From NCBI GenBank assembly GCA_001017865.1, contig LATQ01000418.1, positions 12,912 to 76,911 on the forward strand: a DNA stretch of 64,000 bases. The letters run 5' to 3'. A program made the position numbers and the translations under genes. Position 1 is the first letter of the stretch; each line of letters starts with the position of its first letter. Under the pieces are notes generated by a model. The model was not told the DNA's origin. It saw nothing but the letters and a program-made list of their open reading frames with translations, and did not search any database. Below are positions 10,281 to 20,248 of this stretch, piece after piece. The DNA is from Rhodococcus sp. IITR03 (GTDB taxonomy: Bacteria; Actinomycetota; Actinomycetes; Mycobacteriales; Mycobacteriaceae).

Positions 10281-10320
10281 CCAGCTGACCCGTACGGTGA
10301 ACACCGTACGGGTCAGCTGG
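10281..10320 (+). terminator. 19-bp perfect hairpin, transcription terminator
   Basis: CCAGCTGACCCGTACGGTG and its exact complement are separated by only two bases, about 140 bases after the SDR stop. The stem is perfect. There is no T run, as is common for actinobacterial terminators. Confidence 0.65.
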
Positions 10321-10532
10321 CGAAGACTTACTCACGGTGCTCGCACCCTGGCCTCGAACGGTGAGATCGAAGTCGGGACCGATGGACGTTCATACTTCGG
10401 CAACCAACCCGAGGGCGCCCGAGGTGGCGTGTGGGCCATCATAACGTGATCTTTCACTCCGCCAACGGCACTCGATAAGTCTCGCGGGAATTCGCAGACG
10501 TGTGACGGAAGTTTGGTCTCACGGCCGCAGGG

Positions 10533-10865
10533 GTGCGGTCGGAACAAGAGGGACAATGCTGCCGAGTCGTGGAACGTGACGCTGAAATGGGAGACGCTGC
10601 AAGGCCGGCAGTGCTGGAACGGTGGAGTGAGGCGCGGACTGAGGTCTTCCGTTGGATTACGCGCTACGCCACCCGAATGGGACATCCCATTCTCGGTCAG
10701 ATCTATCCGATCGAGCTCGAGCAGCACTCGGCTCTGCTGGCCCTCACCGTGTACGAATCGGTGTCCATATCTCAGGAGAAGTTCGATATCGATGCCGGCA
10801 CTCTCCGGGACGTGGCATTGCCACTGTCAACTCGAGCGCGGTGCGTAGGAACCTACGGTGTCTGA
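10533..10865 (+). CDS. hypothetical protein, possibly not a real gene
   Basis: This 110-residue open frame has reasonable amino-acid composition in its middle (WITRYATRMGHPILGQIYPI), and no family is recognised. It runs convergently into the end of the sensor-kinase gene and overlaps it by 13 bases. There is no clear ribosome-binding site. It may be a fragment of a larger decayed gene. The stretch from 10321 to 10532 shows nothing else. Confidence 0.25.
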   Translation: MRSEQEGQCCRVVERDAEMGDAARPAVLERWSEARTEVFRWITRYATRMGHPILGQIYPIELEQHSALLALTVYESVSISQEKFDIDAGTLRDVALPLSTRARCVGTYGV

Positions 10866-12839
10866 ATCAAGGAGGCCACGTGGACGTTGGGTGGTGCTCG
10901 ATAAGATCTGGCGTCCGGTTCGGTGATCAGGGGGGACGGAAGATAGACGCTTGCGGTAATCCCTCGTGCCGCATCATCGTTGGCCGTAGGGCGAAGCCTC
11001 ACCTGCAACCTATGACGCCGTGCGATCCGTCCTACCACATAGAGTCCCATGTGTCGGGTCGCCTGCGCATCGATCTCCATGCCTTCCGCGAGTCGGTAGT
11101 TGATCCTGTTCAGTTCCGGCGCGGAGATCCCTGGTCCACGATCTACGATTTCTATCAGTAGGCCGTGCTCGACCGCGGGGGACACAATGAGGGCCACGGA
11201 ATTGTTCGGACCCGAGGCCTGAAGGGAATTGTCCAGCAGTTCGGTGAAGAGATGGATCAGATCATCGACTGTATTGCCGGCGATGGTCACTGGCGGAACC
11301 GCGCCCAGGCGTACCTGTTGGTAGCTTTCGACTTGCGAGACTGCGGCGCGCAGTACATCTTCGAGTAGCGTGGCGCCACGAGACGTCCGGCGACTTCGGG
11401 TACCGGCCAGCACCAGCAAGGAATCGCCGATGCGGCGCATGCGGGCGGCCAGATGATCGAGCTCGAACAGACTCTGCAGCCGCCCAGGATCGCGTTCCTT
11501 GAACTCCAGCATCTCGATGAGCACGAGTTGCTGGTCGACCAAGGATCGGTTGCGGCCCGCGAGAGTATCGAGCATGGTGGTGATCTGGCGACGTAATGCT
11601 GCTTGTTCGGCCGCCAGGAAGAGCGCCTGTGAATTCACCCCGTCGACGCACGGGCGACCTGCCCGATTTCCTCGGCTGTGTTGATTCCGATCGGGGCAAT
11701 CGTAACGGTGTTGGGGTCGGTGTCGCTGCGAATGGCGGCAACCGCGGCGGGTAGGTCGTAGTTGGCGGCGCGGATGGTGCCGTCGCGCAGCCTATGCAGG
11801 GACGAGACGATCAGTCTCGTCAAGGAGAAAGTGATCGCCACCGCACCGGCGATCGCGATTGCGATCAGGACGGCGGTGCGGATTGCTGTGTCTCGTGCTG
11901 CATTACGCTGCGCGTCCAGCTCAGTGATGATCCGGTCAATTGACGCTTCCATCAGTCGATCGCCGATTTCCACACTGCTGAGCAACGATTCGGTGAGGTC
12001 GGGTGTGCGCGTCGTTGAAGTGGTGGGACTCAGTAGCAGCATATGGCGGTGTTGTGCCGCCGTCTGCAGTTCAGTGAGTGCCTGCTGGTCTTCGTAGGTG
12101 CCCTGTAACCCTGAGAGCAAGGCCCGTTCGGTGGCGAAGGCGGTTTCGAGTAGCTGTTGGGCCACGTCCGAGTCCGCGACGGATCGTGTGAATGCGACGG
12201 CCTGGTCGAATGGAGCCAGGCGGACCTGCCACAAATCCAACAAGCGTTCCGACTCGGTGAGCGCGGAGGCATTCTCTGATTGATCGATCAGAGCGCGCAC
12301 CGTGTGCTGGACCTGCATACCGAAGACGCGCATCTGCTCGATTCGCGTCGACATGGAGGTGCTTCGAGTGGCGGCAGCGCGGGCCAATTCTCGACCGTCG
12401 AGTAGAATGCGGTTGATACCGTCGGACACAGTCGGGTCGAGGTCGGCGCGCTTCGCTAGAGCTTCGACGGTTGCAGTGTAATCGTCGAAAACCGCGTTGT
12501 TCTCGTCGAGCGAGAGTCCGAACTCTGCCACTCCGACGGTGGCACCCACGCTGGTGGCGTACCGCATGATTGCCGGCAGGGTCGAGATCTGTTCGGCGAG
12601 TTGCTCCGAGCGAGATGCACGCTGTATCTCAACTGCGATCTGCCGCCGCCCATCGTGATAAGTACGAGCAGTGGCACCGCGACGATCACTGCGGCCTTCG
12701 TGCGGACGCTCCAGTCGCGGGGATGGGTGCGCCGCGGTTCGGCCGAGGTCGTCAAGGGATGGACTTTCGTGGGGTGGGGGAGAAGGCAGCGCCCGCTGCC
12801 GGTTTCGGGGAATTCCGTGCCTGGGCTTGATTGAATCAA
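10853..12839 (-). CDS. sensor histidine kinase-like protein with NIT, HAMP and ATPase domains, two frame breaks
   Basis: Read on the minus strand, the order is a basic N-terminus, a membrane segment (AAVIVAVPLLVLITMGG), a long helical extracytoplasmic nitrate/nitrite-sensing-type domain, and a second membrane segment (AVLIAIAIAGAVAITFSLTRL). These are followed by HAMP (EEIGQVARAF), a dimerisation helix (AAEQAALRRQ) and a HATPase domain with N-box FTELLDNSLQ and G-box DRGPGIS. No phospho-acceptor His of the HisKA type is seen. One base is missing near 12650 (GGC run) and one near 11637 (TT). The architecture is that of CvnA proteins of actinobacterial conservons, but the small CvnB-D partners are not next to it. 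The signal is unknown. Confidence 0.75.
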
Positions 12840-12944
12840 CCAATCATGTTGGCACGCATAAATTCGCAGGCCGCAGAGATGTTAAACAGTGCTCGACCGG
12901 ATAGTCAAGATCGACACCGGGAGAGGGCGGCAGTACCCGACGTG

Positions 12945-12958
12945 CAGTATGCATACTG
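12945..12958. promoter_or_regulatory. 14-bp perfect palindrome, candidate operator
   Basis: CAGTATGCATACTG lies about 105 bases upstream of the sensor-kinase start. The spacing-free GTATGCATAC core is typical of dimeric GntR-type operators. The rest of 12840-13303 contains no gene that I can support. Confidence 0.35.
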
Positions 12959-13303
12959 ACTGTACGGCGCAGAACACCGAACCGATGTCGCTTGTGCTTC
13001 TCTCCGGGTGAGAAAATAGACCTCATGGCTGATTGTGAGAGGTGGGCCGTCAGCCGTTCCATGCCACCTGATGGTGCGATCGGAGTTGATGAGGCACGTG
13101 TCCGCAGAGACCACCGCCGGATATGACACAAGGACATCCGCCGCATCCGCGCCCGTTGTGATCCGCAGGTTGCCTCGGCAATAGTCCGAAACTCGTTGCG
13201 GACGTGTTCCTCACTGCATCGATCGGGGTCCCATTTCACCCGAAGTGCACCATAGTGACTTCACCCTTCGTTACGTTGTCCCCGTACTTCCTGCGGCCCC
13301 GAC

Positions 13304-13331
13304 GCGGCCGTGTGAGTTGTCGCACGGCCGC
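13304..13331 (-). terminator. terminator of the P450 operon
   Basis: GCGGCCGTG and CACGGCCGC form a perfect stem with a 10-base loop, eight bases past the aldehyde dehydrogenase stop (minus strand). Flanking GC pairs extend the stem with small gaps. Confidence 0.6.
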
Positions 13332-13339
13332 GCCCCAGG

Positions 13340-14780
13340 TCATCGTGCGTCGAGATAGATGCTCTTGAGCTGTTGGTAACTGGCCAGTCCTTCGGGCCCG
13401 AGTTCCCGTCCGAGTCCACTGTTTTTGATTCCGCCGAACGGGGCGGTCGGGTCGTTGGCGTAGCCGTTGATGCCGACCGTGCCGGTGGCGATGTTGCGGG
13501 CGAAACGCGCACCGCGCTCGGGGTCCGCAGTCCAAATCGATCCCCCAAGACCGTAGTCCGAGTGGTTAGCGATGGCGACGGCTTCGGCCTCGTCCGCGTA
13601 GGGGATTACCGACAGCACCGGCCCGAAGATCTCCTCTTGCGCGATCGTGTGCCCTGTCTGAACGTCGGCGAAGACCGTTGGCTCGACGAACCAGCCGTGA
13701 TCTACACCGACAGGACGCTTTCCGCCGGTGGTGATTCGCCCGCCGTCGGATCTGCCTTTCTCGATGTAGCCCTCGACGCGGTCGCGTTGGCGGGACGAGA
13801 CCAGCGGTCCCATCTGGGTCGTGTCGGAGAGTGGGTCTCCCACCGACAGGCTCTTGGCGAGATCGGTGATGGTATCGACGATCTCGTCGTAACGGGAGCG
13901 CGGCGCGAGGATGCGGGTGCCCAACCAGCAGATCTGCATTGTTGAGCAGAGTCGCCGCATAGAAGGACTCGATGTTCGCGGCAAGGTCGGCGTCATCGAG
14001 CACCACGGCAGCGGACTTGCCGCCGAGCTCTAGCGTGACCGGACGCAGAAGTTCACCGCATGTGCGGCCGATTGCCCGGCCGGCAGCAGTAGAGCCGGTG
14101 AACGACATCTTGTCGATGCCCGGGTGAGCCACCAGGTAGGCGCCGAGCTCCCGTCCGCCGGGGACGATGTTGAGCACACCTGCAGGCAGACCTGCCGCGA
14201 TTGCGGCCTCGGCCATCAAGAAGGCATCGAGGACGGTCTCTGGAGATGGTTTGAGGACCACGGTGCAACCGGCGGCGAGTGCGGGAGCGAGCTTGAGGAA
14301 CGTGATCGCTTGGGGGACGTTCCACGGTACGATCGCGCCGACCACGCCGATGGGCGCGCGGGTGACGAGGGTCGACCTCCCAGCATGCCAGGTCGGATCT
14401 CGTCTTCCTGTTTGGCTGCCATCTCGCGTAGTACCGGAGCAGGATGGGCGGGAATCCGCCTCGAACTGCCGGGCCAGACTGATGGGCATGCCGTTTTGGC
14501 TGCTCACCCGGATGGCGGTCTCTTCGGCGCGAGATTCGAGTTCATCAGCGAAGCGGCCCAGTACTTCGGCGCGCCGGGCGGCGCTCCACGAAGCCCAGCC
14601 GTCCGGCCCGATGAACGCCGCGCGGGCAGCGTCGACCGCGTCGTCGATGTCGGCCTCGGTACCGTCCGGTACCGAGCCGATCCGCTGTTCGGTACTCGGC
14701 GAGATGACCGGGATCGTCGCATCGCCGGACGGCTGTGCCCATCCGCCGCGGATATAGAGATCGGTGTAGTCGATCGTCAT
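13340..14780 (-). CDS. aldehyde dehydrogenase family protein, several frame breaks
   Basis: This is an NAD(P)-dependent aldehyde dehydrogenase that should be about 480 residues long. Visible motifs are GAIVPWNVP (substrate/cofactor entry), FTGSTAAGRAIG (cofactor loop), LELGGKSA (general-base Glu), QICWLGTRI (catalytic Cys), EEIFGPVLSV and PFGGIKNSGLGRE. One base is missing near 13935. A second defect is hidden: between about 14375 and 14460 three deletions together remove one codon, so the frame stays open while about 28 residues (DSRPSCSGTT...) are nonsense; the correct frame reads MAAKQEDEIRPGMLGG. It is the last gene of the P450 operon and would oxidise the P450-derived aldehyde to an acid. 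Confidence 0.85.
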
Positions 14781-14812
14781 GGGGTGTCCTTCTCGGAAAG
14801 TATGTGGGGTGG

Positions 14813-15918
14813 TCAGTCCTGCACGAGTACGGGCTTGAGCACCTCGCCTCGGTGCTGGGCTGCGATCGCGTCGTTGATCTTCGCGAAGGGGAAGGTGGTG
14901 ACCAGCTTTTCGAGCGGGAACCGGCCCGCCTTGTACAGTGCGACCAGTTCGGGGATGAACTCGTCGGGAACGCTGTCGCCTTCGATGATTCCGGTGATCG
15001 TCAGTCCCATCGCGAGGGAATTGATGATGTTCAACGGCACAGATGCGGCAGGGTCGGCGGGCACGCCGATGAGGCCGATCTTGCCGTGGAAGGTCATGGC
15101 GCCGACGAGTGACTCGATCACGGCGGGGACACCGGAGGTATCGATCGCGTAGTCGACACCGGCCGGGACGATGGCCCGGACCTGCTCGGCAAGTGGGCCG
15201 GCAGCCGGATCGACGACGTGGGTAGCGCCGAGTTCGAGGGCGAGGTCGCGCCGGGACCGGTGGGGTTCGACGGCGATGATAGTGGTGCAGCCCTGCACGA
15301 CGGCGCCCATGACGCAGCTAAGCCGACGGAGCCGGCGCCGGCGACCAGTAGTGCCGAGCGGGGTCGGCAGTTGAGAGAGCGCATCACTGCGCCGGCACCG
15401 GTCTGAATTCCGCAGCCGAGGGGAGCGAGGAGTTCGGCCGGGACGTCGTCGGGAACCTTCACGACGTTGCGTTCGAAGGCGAGGCTGTACGTGGCGAAGG
15501 AGGACTGGCCGAAGAACAGGCCGGTGAGGCGCTCGCCGTCGGGGGTGGACAGCGGTCCTGTGCCGTCGTCGCGCACCCCGTCGTAGGCGAGGTGCATGAA
15601 TTGGTGGCAGTAAGAGGGTGCGCCCGTGCTGCATGAGGGACAGGTTCCGCAACTGTTGAAGGTGATGGCCACGCGGTCGCCGGGGGTGACCTTGGTGACG
15701 TCGGGGCCGACTTCCCGTACGATCCCGCATCCTTCGTGACCGAGGACAGCGGGTAGTGCGGTCGGAAGGGCGCCGTCGCGTGCAGCAAGGTCGGTGTGAC
15801 AGATCCCGACAGCCTCGATCTCGACAAGGACCTCGCCGGCCCGCGGTCCCTCGATCGTGATCGGTTCGAGGGTGAATTCGGCGTGCGGCTCTCTCGCGAC
15901 TGCTGCGAGTGCTTCCAT
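14813..15918 (-). CDS. zinc-dependent alcohol dehydrogenase (aryl/allylic alcohol type), one frame break
   Basis: This is a medium-chain dehydrogenase with catalytic-zinc residues GICHTD and GHEGCGIV, the structural-zinc loop CGTCPSCSTGAPSYC, and the Rossmann motif VAGAGSVGL. It resembles benzyl/geraniol-type alcohol dehydrogenases. The ATG at 15918 has a GGAG eight bases upstream; an in-frame ATG at 15933 is the alternative. One C is missing near 15318, after which the protein continues as SCVMGAVVQGCTTIIAVEP. It lies 32 bases upstream of the aldehyde dehydrogenase gene. The expected role is oxidation of the primary alcohol made by the P450 to an aldehyde. Confidence 0.85.
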
Positions 15919-15977
15919 CGTCAGGTACTCCATGTCTTGAAGGCCGAACCGGTGGGGTCGGCGGAAACCGAAATGTT

Positions 15978-17207
15978 CTACAGAACGGTGTCCCGCAATG
16001 AGGTCGCGGGATCGGCTAGTGCGGTGGGATCGAGCTTGGTGCGGTTACCGATGAAGCGTTTACCGGCCATGAATTCGGCTGCGGCGTTGACGGTCTCGAC
16101 CGCGACGGGCACGGCGTCGCTGTCGAGGTGGAACAAGGCGAAGGAGAACGCGGACGGGTCTCCGCGCAGGACTGCCCGGGTGCCGAAATCAACCATCCCG
16201 GCCATCTTCATCTTCAGGTCGAACTGATCGGACCAGAACCACGGCACCTCGTGGGGCGGCAGTGGTGCGCCGGTGATGACGGCTGCTGCTTGTTTCGCTT
16301 GCTCTACCGCGCTGGGGATACTTTCCAGTCGCACCATCTTGCCCAGGGTGTCGTGCTGACGGTAGGTCACGTCTCCGATCGCGAGAACATGTGGGTCGCT
16401 CGTGCGGGTCGAACCGTCCACCACGATCCCGGTGAGGCAGTCGATGCCCGCGTCCCGAGCCAGTGTGTCGTTGGGGATCGCTCCGACGCCCACCAGCACC
16501 AGGTCACAGGCGATCGTGGTGCCGTCGGCGAGGGTGACTCCGCCGACACGACCGGCTGTCCCGATCACCTCCCGGACCTCGGTTCTCGTGAGGATCCGCG
16601 TACCGCGGTCGCGGTGGAACTGGGTGAGGACAGTCGAAAGCTCCGGACTGGCGACTCGGGCCAGTACCCGATCCTCTCGTTCGACGATTGTCACCTCGCA
16701 CCCGCGGGCACGGGCCGATGCGGCGACCTCTAGTCCGACGTACCCACCGCCGACGATGGCCAGTGAGGATCCGGTGTGGACCGCCTCGCGCAGTCGGGCG
16801 GCGTCGGCGAGGGTGCGCAGGCTCAGGACACCGTCGAGGTCGCCTCCGGGGAGGGTCAGGGTCCGTGGTGCGGCACCGGTTGCGAGGACGAGCGTCGTGT
16901 ACTCGAGGATCGCGCCGGATGCCGTCGTTGCGGCTCGGGCGTGGCGATCGATGTGTACGACCGGATCGTCCAGTCGGGTCTCGATGGCGTTGTCGGTGTA
17001 GAAGGATTCCGGTTTGAGCCATTGCACGAACTCGTCGTCGGCGTACTTCTTCGACAGCGGTGGGCGGTGATACGGCGGATGTGCTTCTTCCCCGGACAGG
17101 ACGATGCGACCGTCGAACTTCTGTTGCCGCAGCATGCCGGCGAGTGTGCCGCCGGCATGTCCGGCTCCGACGATCACCACGGTGGGTGATGGGTGGGGCG
17201 TGAGCAT
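15978..17207 (-). CDS. NAD(P)H-dependent ferredoxin reductase (terpredoxin/putidaredoxin reductase type)
   Basis: This is an intact FAD flavoprotein of about 409 residues. The FAD-binding GAGHAGG is near residue 13, the NAD-binding VGGGYVGLEVA near 150, and the second FAD contact VLAIGDV near 290. ATG 17207 is preferred over 17255 because it lies four bases after the P450 stop and begins just before the FAD strand. It supplies electrons from NAD(P)H to the 2Fe-2S ferredoxin encoded at 18874. Its tight coupling to the P450 gene makes it the dedicated reductase of a class I P450 system. Confidence 0.9.
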   Translation of the reverse strand: MLTPHPSPTVVIVGAGHAGGTLAGMLRQQKFDGRIVLSGEEAHPPYHRPPLSKKYADDEFVQWLKPESFYTDNAIETRLDDPVVHIDRHARAATTASGAILEYTTLVLATGAAPRTLTLPGGDLDGVLSLRTLADAARLREAVHTGSSLAIVGGGYVGLEVAASARARGCEVTIVEREDRVLARVASPELSTVLTQFHRDRGTRILTRTEVREVIGTAGRVGGVTLADGTTIACDLVLVGVGAIPNDTLARDAGIDCLTGIVVDGSTRTSDPHVLAIGDVTYRQHDTLGKMVRLESIPSAVEQAKQAAAVITGAPLPPHEVPWFWSDQFDLKMKMAGMVDFGTRAVLRGDPSAFSFALFHLDSDAVPVAVETVNAAAEFMAGKRFIGNRTKLDPTALADPATSLRDTVL

Positions 17208-17211
17208 CGTG

Positions 17212-18532
17212 TTATCCGGTGAACTGGATCTGGACGGGCATGTTCTTGAGTCCACCGACGAAGTTGGTCTGGATCATCTTGGTGTCGTCCACCAGCTCGA
17301 GGGACTCGATGTGAGGGAGCAGTTCCTCGAACATGATGCGCAGTTCCAGCTTCGCGAGGTGCTGGCCGATGCACATGTGCGGACCGTAACCGAAGGCGAT
17401 GTGCTTATTGGGTCGGCGCGTGATGTCGAAGTGGTCGGGGTTGGGAATGACCTCTGCGTCGCGGTTGCCCGACTGGTACAGCAGCATGAAGCGGTCGCCC
17501 TTCTTGATGTCGCGGCCGCGTAGCGTGTAGTCCTGCGTTGCTTGACGCATGAAGTGCTTGACCGGCGAGGCCCAGCGCAGAGACTCGTTCACGAGGTGCG
17601 GTGCGAGCGCCAGGTCGGCCTTCACCTTCGCGAGCTGGTCCGGATTGCGGCCGAGTTCGAGCATGCCGCCTGCAAGGGTGCTCGAGGTGGTGTCGTGGCC
17701 CGCAGTGGCGATGGCGATGAAGTACCCGTAGACGGTCTCGTTCGGGTAGTACTCACCATTCTTGTCGCGGGCCAGGGAGATGATCGTGGCGAGATCGTCT
17801 CGGGGATTGGCGCGGCGATCCTGGAGCAGCCGCTCGAAGTAGGCGTAGAAGTCCTGGATTGTGGCCACCCACTGCTTGGCGGCGGCATCCGGGGTGAGCG
17901 GTTCCACATCGTCACGGGCGGCGTCGGGGTCGGCTGTCCCGAAGAATTCCTGGGTCAGGGCCATCATGCGGGGTTCGTCTTCTTCGGGCACCCCGAACAG
18001 GCTCATGATGACGTGCAGGGGGTAGTGCAGCGCGAAGTCCTTGACGAAGTCGATCCGGCCGTTCGTCTCGAGGAGTCGGGCAACGGACGCTTGGCGAGTT
18101 CGCGAATGGTGGTTTCCCACTTCGCGAGATTGGTCGGCCGGAACCAGTCGAAGGCGATGTCCTTTACTTCGGTGTGCTCCGGCGGATCGAGGTAGGTGAG
18201 AGTTTCGAGAATGCGGAGGCTGCCGTTGTTGATGCTCTTGGTGAATTCGTCTCCGGCCTGGTTCGCAGGATCGGGTTGACGGACCCCTTGTCCTCGCCGC
18301 CTGCACTTGTGAAGATGTCGGGCTGCCGCTCGATTTCCATGATGTCGGCGTGTTTGCTCACCAACCAGAGGGGGTCATATCCCTCGACCATGGCGCGGCC
18401 GAGCGGGTTGTTCTCGCGTAGCCAACGGTAGGCCTCGAACAGTGCATCGTTGTCTCTGTGTCCTTCGGGAAGCACGATCTGTCGGGCGACGGCGTCCGGG
18501 ATCAGTTCCGTAATCTGCTCTGTGGTACTCAT
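17212..18532 (-). CDS. cytochrome P450 of the CYP108 (P450terp-like) type, two frame breaks
   Basis: The I-helix AGHDTTSS, the ExxR helix ESLRW and the haem loop [10 protein letters not shown] are all present. The sequence tracks P450terp (alpha-terpineol monooxygenase, CYP108A1) from end to end. Shared blocks include [20 protein letters not shown], the EGYDPLW / SKHADIM region, [35 protein letters not shown] and [11 protein letters not shown]. One base is missing near 18268 and one near 18088; between them the correct frame reads [19 protein letters not shown] and [15 protein letters not shown]. The corrected length is about 440 residues. Known CYP108 enzymes hydroxylate a methyl group on monoterpenoids. 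It is first in the operon with reductase, ADH and ALDH. Confidence 0.85.
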
Positions 18533-18873
18533 CGATTCCCCTTCTGATGCAGCGAGATGCAGCGCGTTCCGCTGCAGCGCCCACGCTGGTCGAGATGCGT
18601 ACAGCCTCTCAGCCGTGATGGTGAGGGGCATCACACCAGAGGCTTAAAGTTGTCCACCTAACGGGGGAGGTGATGTCGGGCACCCCGATGCCCTGGACGA
18701 GCTCGGTGCAACATCACTCCTGAGGAGGGGGGTAATCAGTCGATATGGTGATGTGCGCGCCCAGTGACCGGCGACACAATTCTCATATCGAGCATGCGAC
18801 CGCATCTATCGGTGTGACGCCCTAATCCGGACCGACGCCGGGATGTTCATCGCTCAACCTTGAGGAGAGTGCT
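18533..18873. promoter_or_regulatory. divergent promoter region between P450 operon and ferredoxin gene
   Basis: This 340-base intergenic region must carry both promoters. Two small inverted repeats stand out: CACCT-N8-AGGTG at 18656-18673 and CTCCTGAGGAG at 18718-18728. Either could be a site for the LuxR proteins encoded nearby. The two operators repeated elsewhere in the window are absent, so this unit appears to be controlled separately. GAGGAGAG at about 18861 serves as ribosome-binding site for the ferredoxin. Confidence 0.4.
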
Positions 18874-19194
18874 ATGCCTACTGTTGTGTATCAGCTTCCG
18901 GATGGTTCGACGTCGTCTGTCGACGTTCCGGCCGGCCAGAGCGTGATGGACGGTTCAGTACGAAACAATCTGCCCGGCATCGTCGCGGAATGCGGTGGGA
19001 GCTGTTCGTGCGCAACCTGCCACGTGTACGTAGAGAAGAGCTGCTCCGCGGTATTCGAGAAGCCGACGCCAGAGGAAAACGACCTTCTCGAGTTCCTCGA
19101 CGGCGTCCAGCCCTGCTCCCGTCTCGCCTGTCAGCTTGTGCTGACAGGCGACATGGACACCATCACCGTGACTGTTCCGTCTTCGGGTACCTGA
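18874..19194 (+). CDS. 2Fe-2S ferredoxin (terpredoxin-like)
   Basis: This is an intact 106-residue ferredoxin of the adrenodoxin/putidaredoxin class. The cluster ligands are visible in VAECGGSCSCATCHV (C-x5-C-x2-C) and the distal Cys in SRLACQ. GIVAECGGSC and the PEENDLL segment closely resemble terpredoxin, the partner of P450terp. It is transcribed divergently from the P450 operon and completes the three-component electron chain. The start ATG has a good GAGGAGA ribosome-binding site. Confidence 0.92.
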   Translation: MPTVVYQLPDGSTSSVDVPAGQSVMDGSVRNNLPGIVAECGGSCSCATCHVYVEKSCSAVFEKPTPEENDLLEFLDGVQPCSRLACQLVLTGDMDTITVTVPSSGT

Positions 19195-19262
19195 CAAAGT
19201 CGTTCGGCTGTGCTTTACCCGCCTCACCAGAAACGATCACTTCATGACGTCGGAGTCCTCCG

Positions 19263-20248
19263 TCACTGAAGGCTGGACTGATATTTCGCGATCAGTTCGG
19301 CACGGTTGGTTACACGCAGTTTCCGAAGGATGCGTTTCACATGAGACTTGACCGTGTCGATGGTGATGACCAGGTCGGTGGCGATCGCGGCGTTTGACGC
19401 GCCGGTGAGAATCAACCGTACGACTTCCGATTCGCGCTTAGTAAGTGGATCGAGTGGACGTCGGTCCGCGTTGTCGTATTCCGTAGGGGACGGTGAATTG
19501 CCGATTTCATCGGGTGGGGGCAGAACGTCGGCGGCGATGTCGTTGTTCCACCGCCAGGTGCTGTTCCGAAGGACACGTTCCTGGTGTTCGCGACGCGCCT
19601 CGAGGCCGACCCGCTCGAAACAGCGACCCAACATTTCGGCAACCACGTTCACGGCATGACGTCGTGGACCATCCAACACCGTATCGATGTGCACGAATGC
19701 CGCCGCGCGCCGTCGACAACTATCGGAACAGTAGAAAAACCGTTGGTCCCCAAAGCTTCTTGTATCTTCTCGGAAACCACGTCACCACTCGAAACCGTGT
19801 TCGTTGCGAGTGCGCGAGCTTCAGGGGACCCCGGTACGAGACCGAACGCAGGGGGCAATGCCGGCGACGTGTCCGTATTGGCGCTGAATGCAACAAGGGG
19901 AGCGATTCGGTTCTGTTCGAATCGAGACAACACCACCTTCCGCGCAGAGCAGAGCTCGGCGATCTGCTCGCATGCGCGTCGCATGAGATCTGCACTCGAA
20001 GCGGCGTCATCCAGGACGTGGACGGCGCGATCGGTGCGTGATGCGAGATCGCTCATCTCAGCGATTCGCCTCTCGGCCAGAGACTTTCGGAGATCGAGGA
20101 GATCAGCAAGGCGTCGACCGAGTTCACTGGTGTGTTCGGGGGTGGCGGTGCGGATGTCGGTCAGGAGGTCCGCGATGGCTTGATCGAGTTCGGCGTCCTC
20201 AACCGTCACTTCCGGTTGCGCGTTCGTGTGGGGTCCGTCAACAGGCAC
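19263..20248 (-). CDS. LuxR-family transcriptional regulator with GAF-like sensor region, one frame break
   Basis: The C-terminal 60 residues are a LuxR/GerE helix-turn-helix (LTKRESEVVRLILTGASNAAIATDL...VKSHVKRILRKL). The N-terminal half is helical, followed by a GAF-like region that may bind an effector. One G is missing near 19700, joining VDGARR to AFVHIDTVLDGP; the corrected protein has about 327 residues. Its start overlaps the end of the upstream LuxR gene by 11 bases, so the two form an operon. Position beside the P450/ferredoxin genes suggests that it regulates them. Confidence 0.8.

Noticed and set aside
10281..10320. Repeat unit of a CRISPR array or mobile-element end
   Set aside because: It is a single perfect hairpin after a gene stop with no spaced copies; a terminator explains it.
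13373..15152. Long plus-strand open frames opposite the dehydrogenase genes (13373-13945 and 14124-15152)
   Set aside because: They are antisense shadows of high-GC coding sequence, rich in Arg, Gly and Asp, without domains or ribosome-binding sites.
17212..18532. Cholesterol-type P450 (CYP125/CYP142) and a steroid cluster
   Set aside because: Whole-length blocks follow P450terp, and no kshA, hsaC, kstD or mce genes are in the window.
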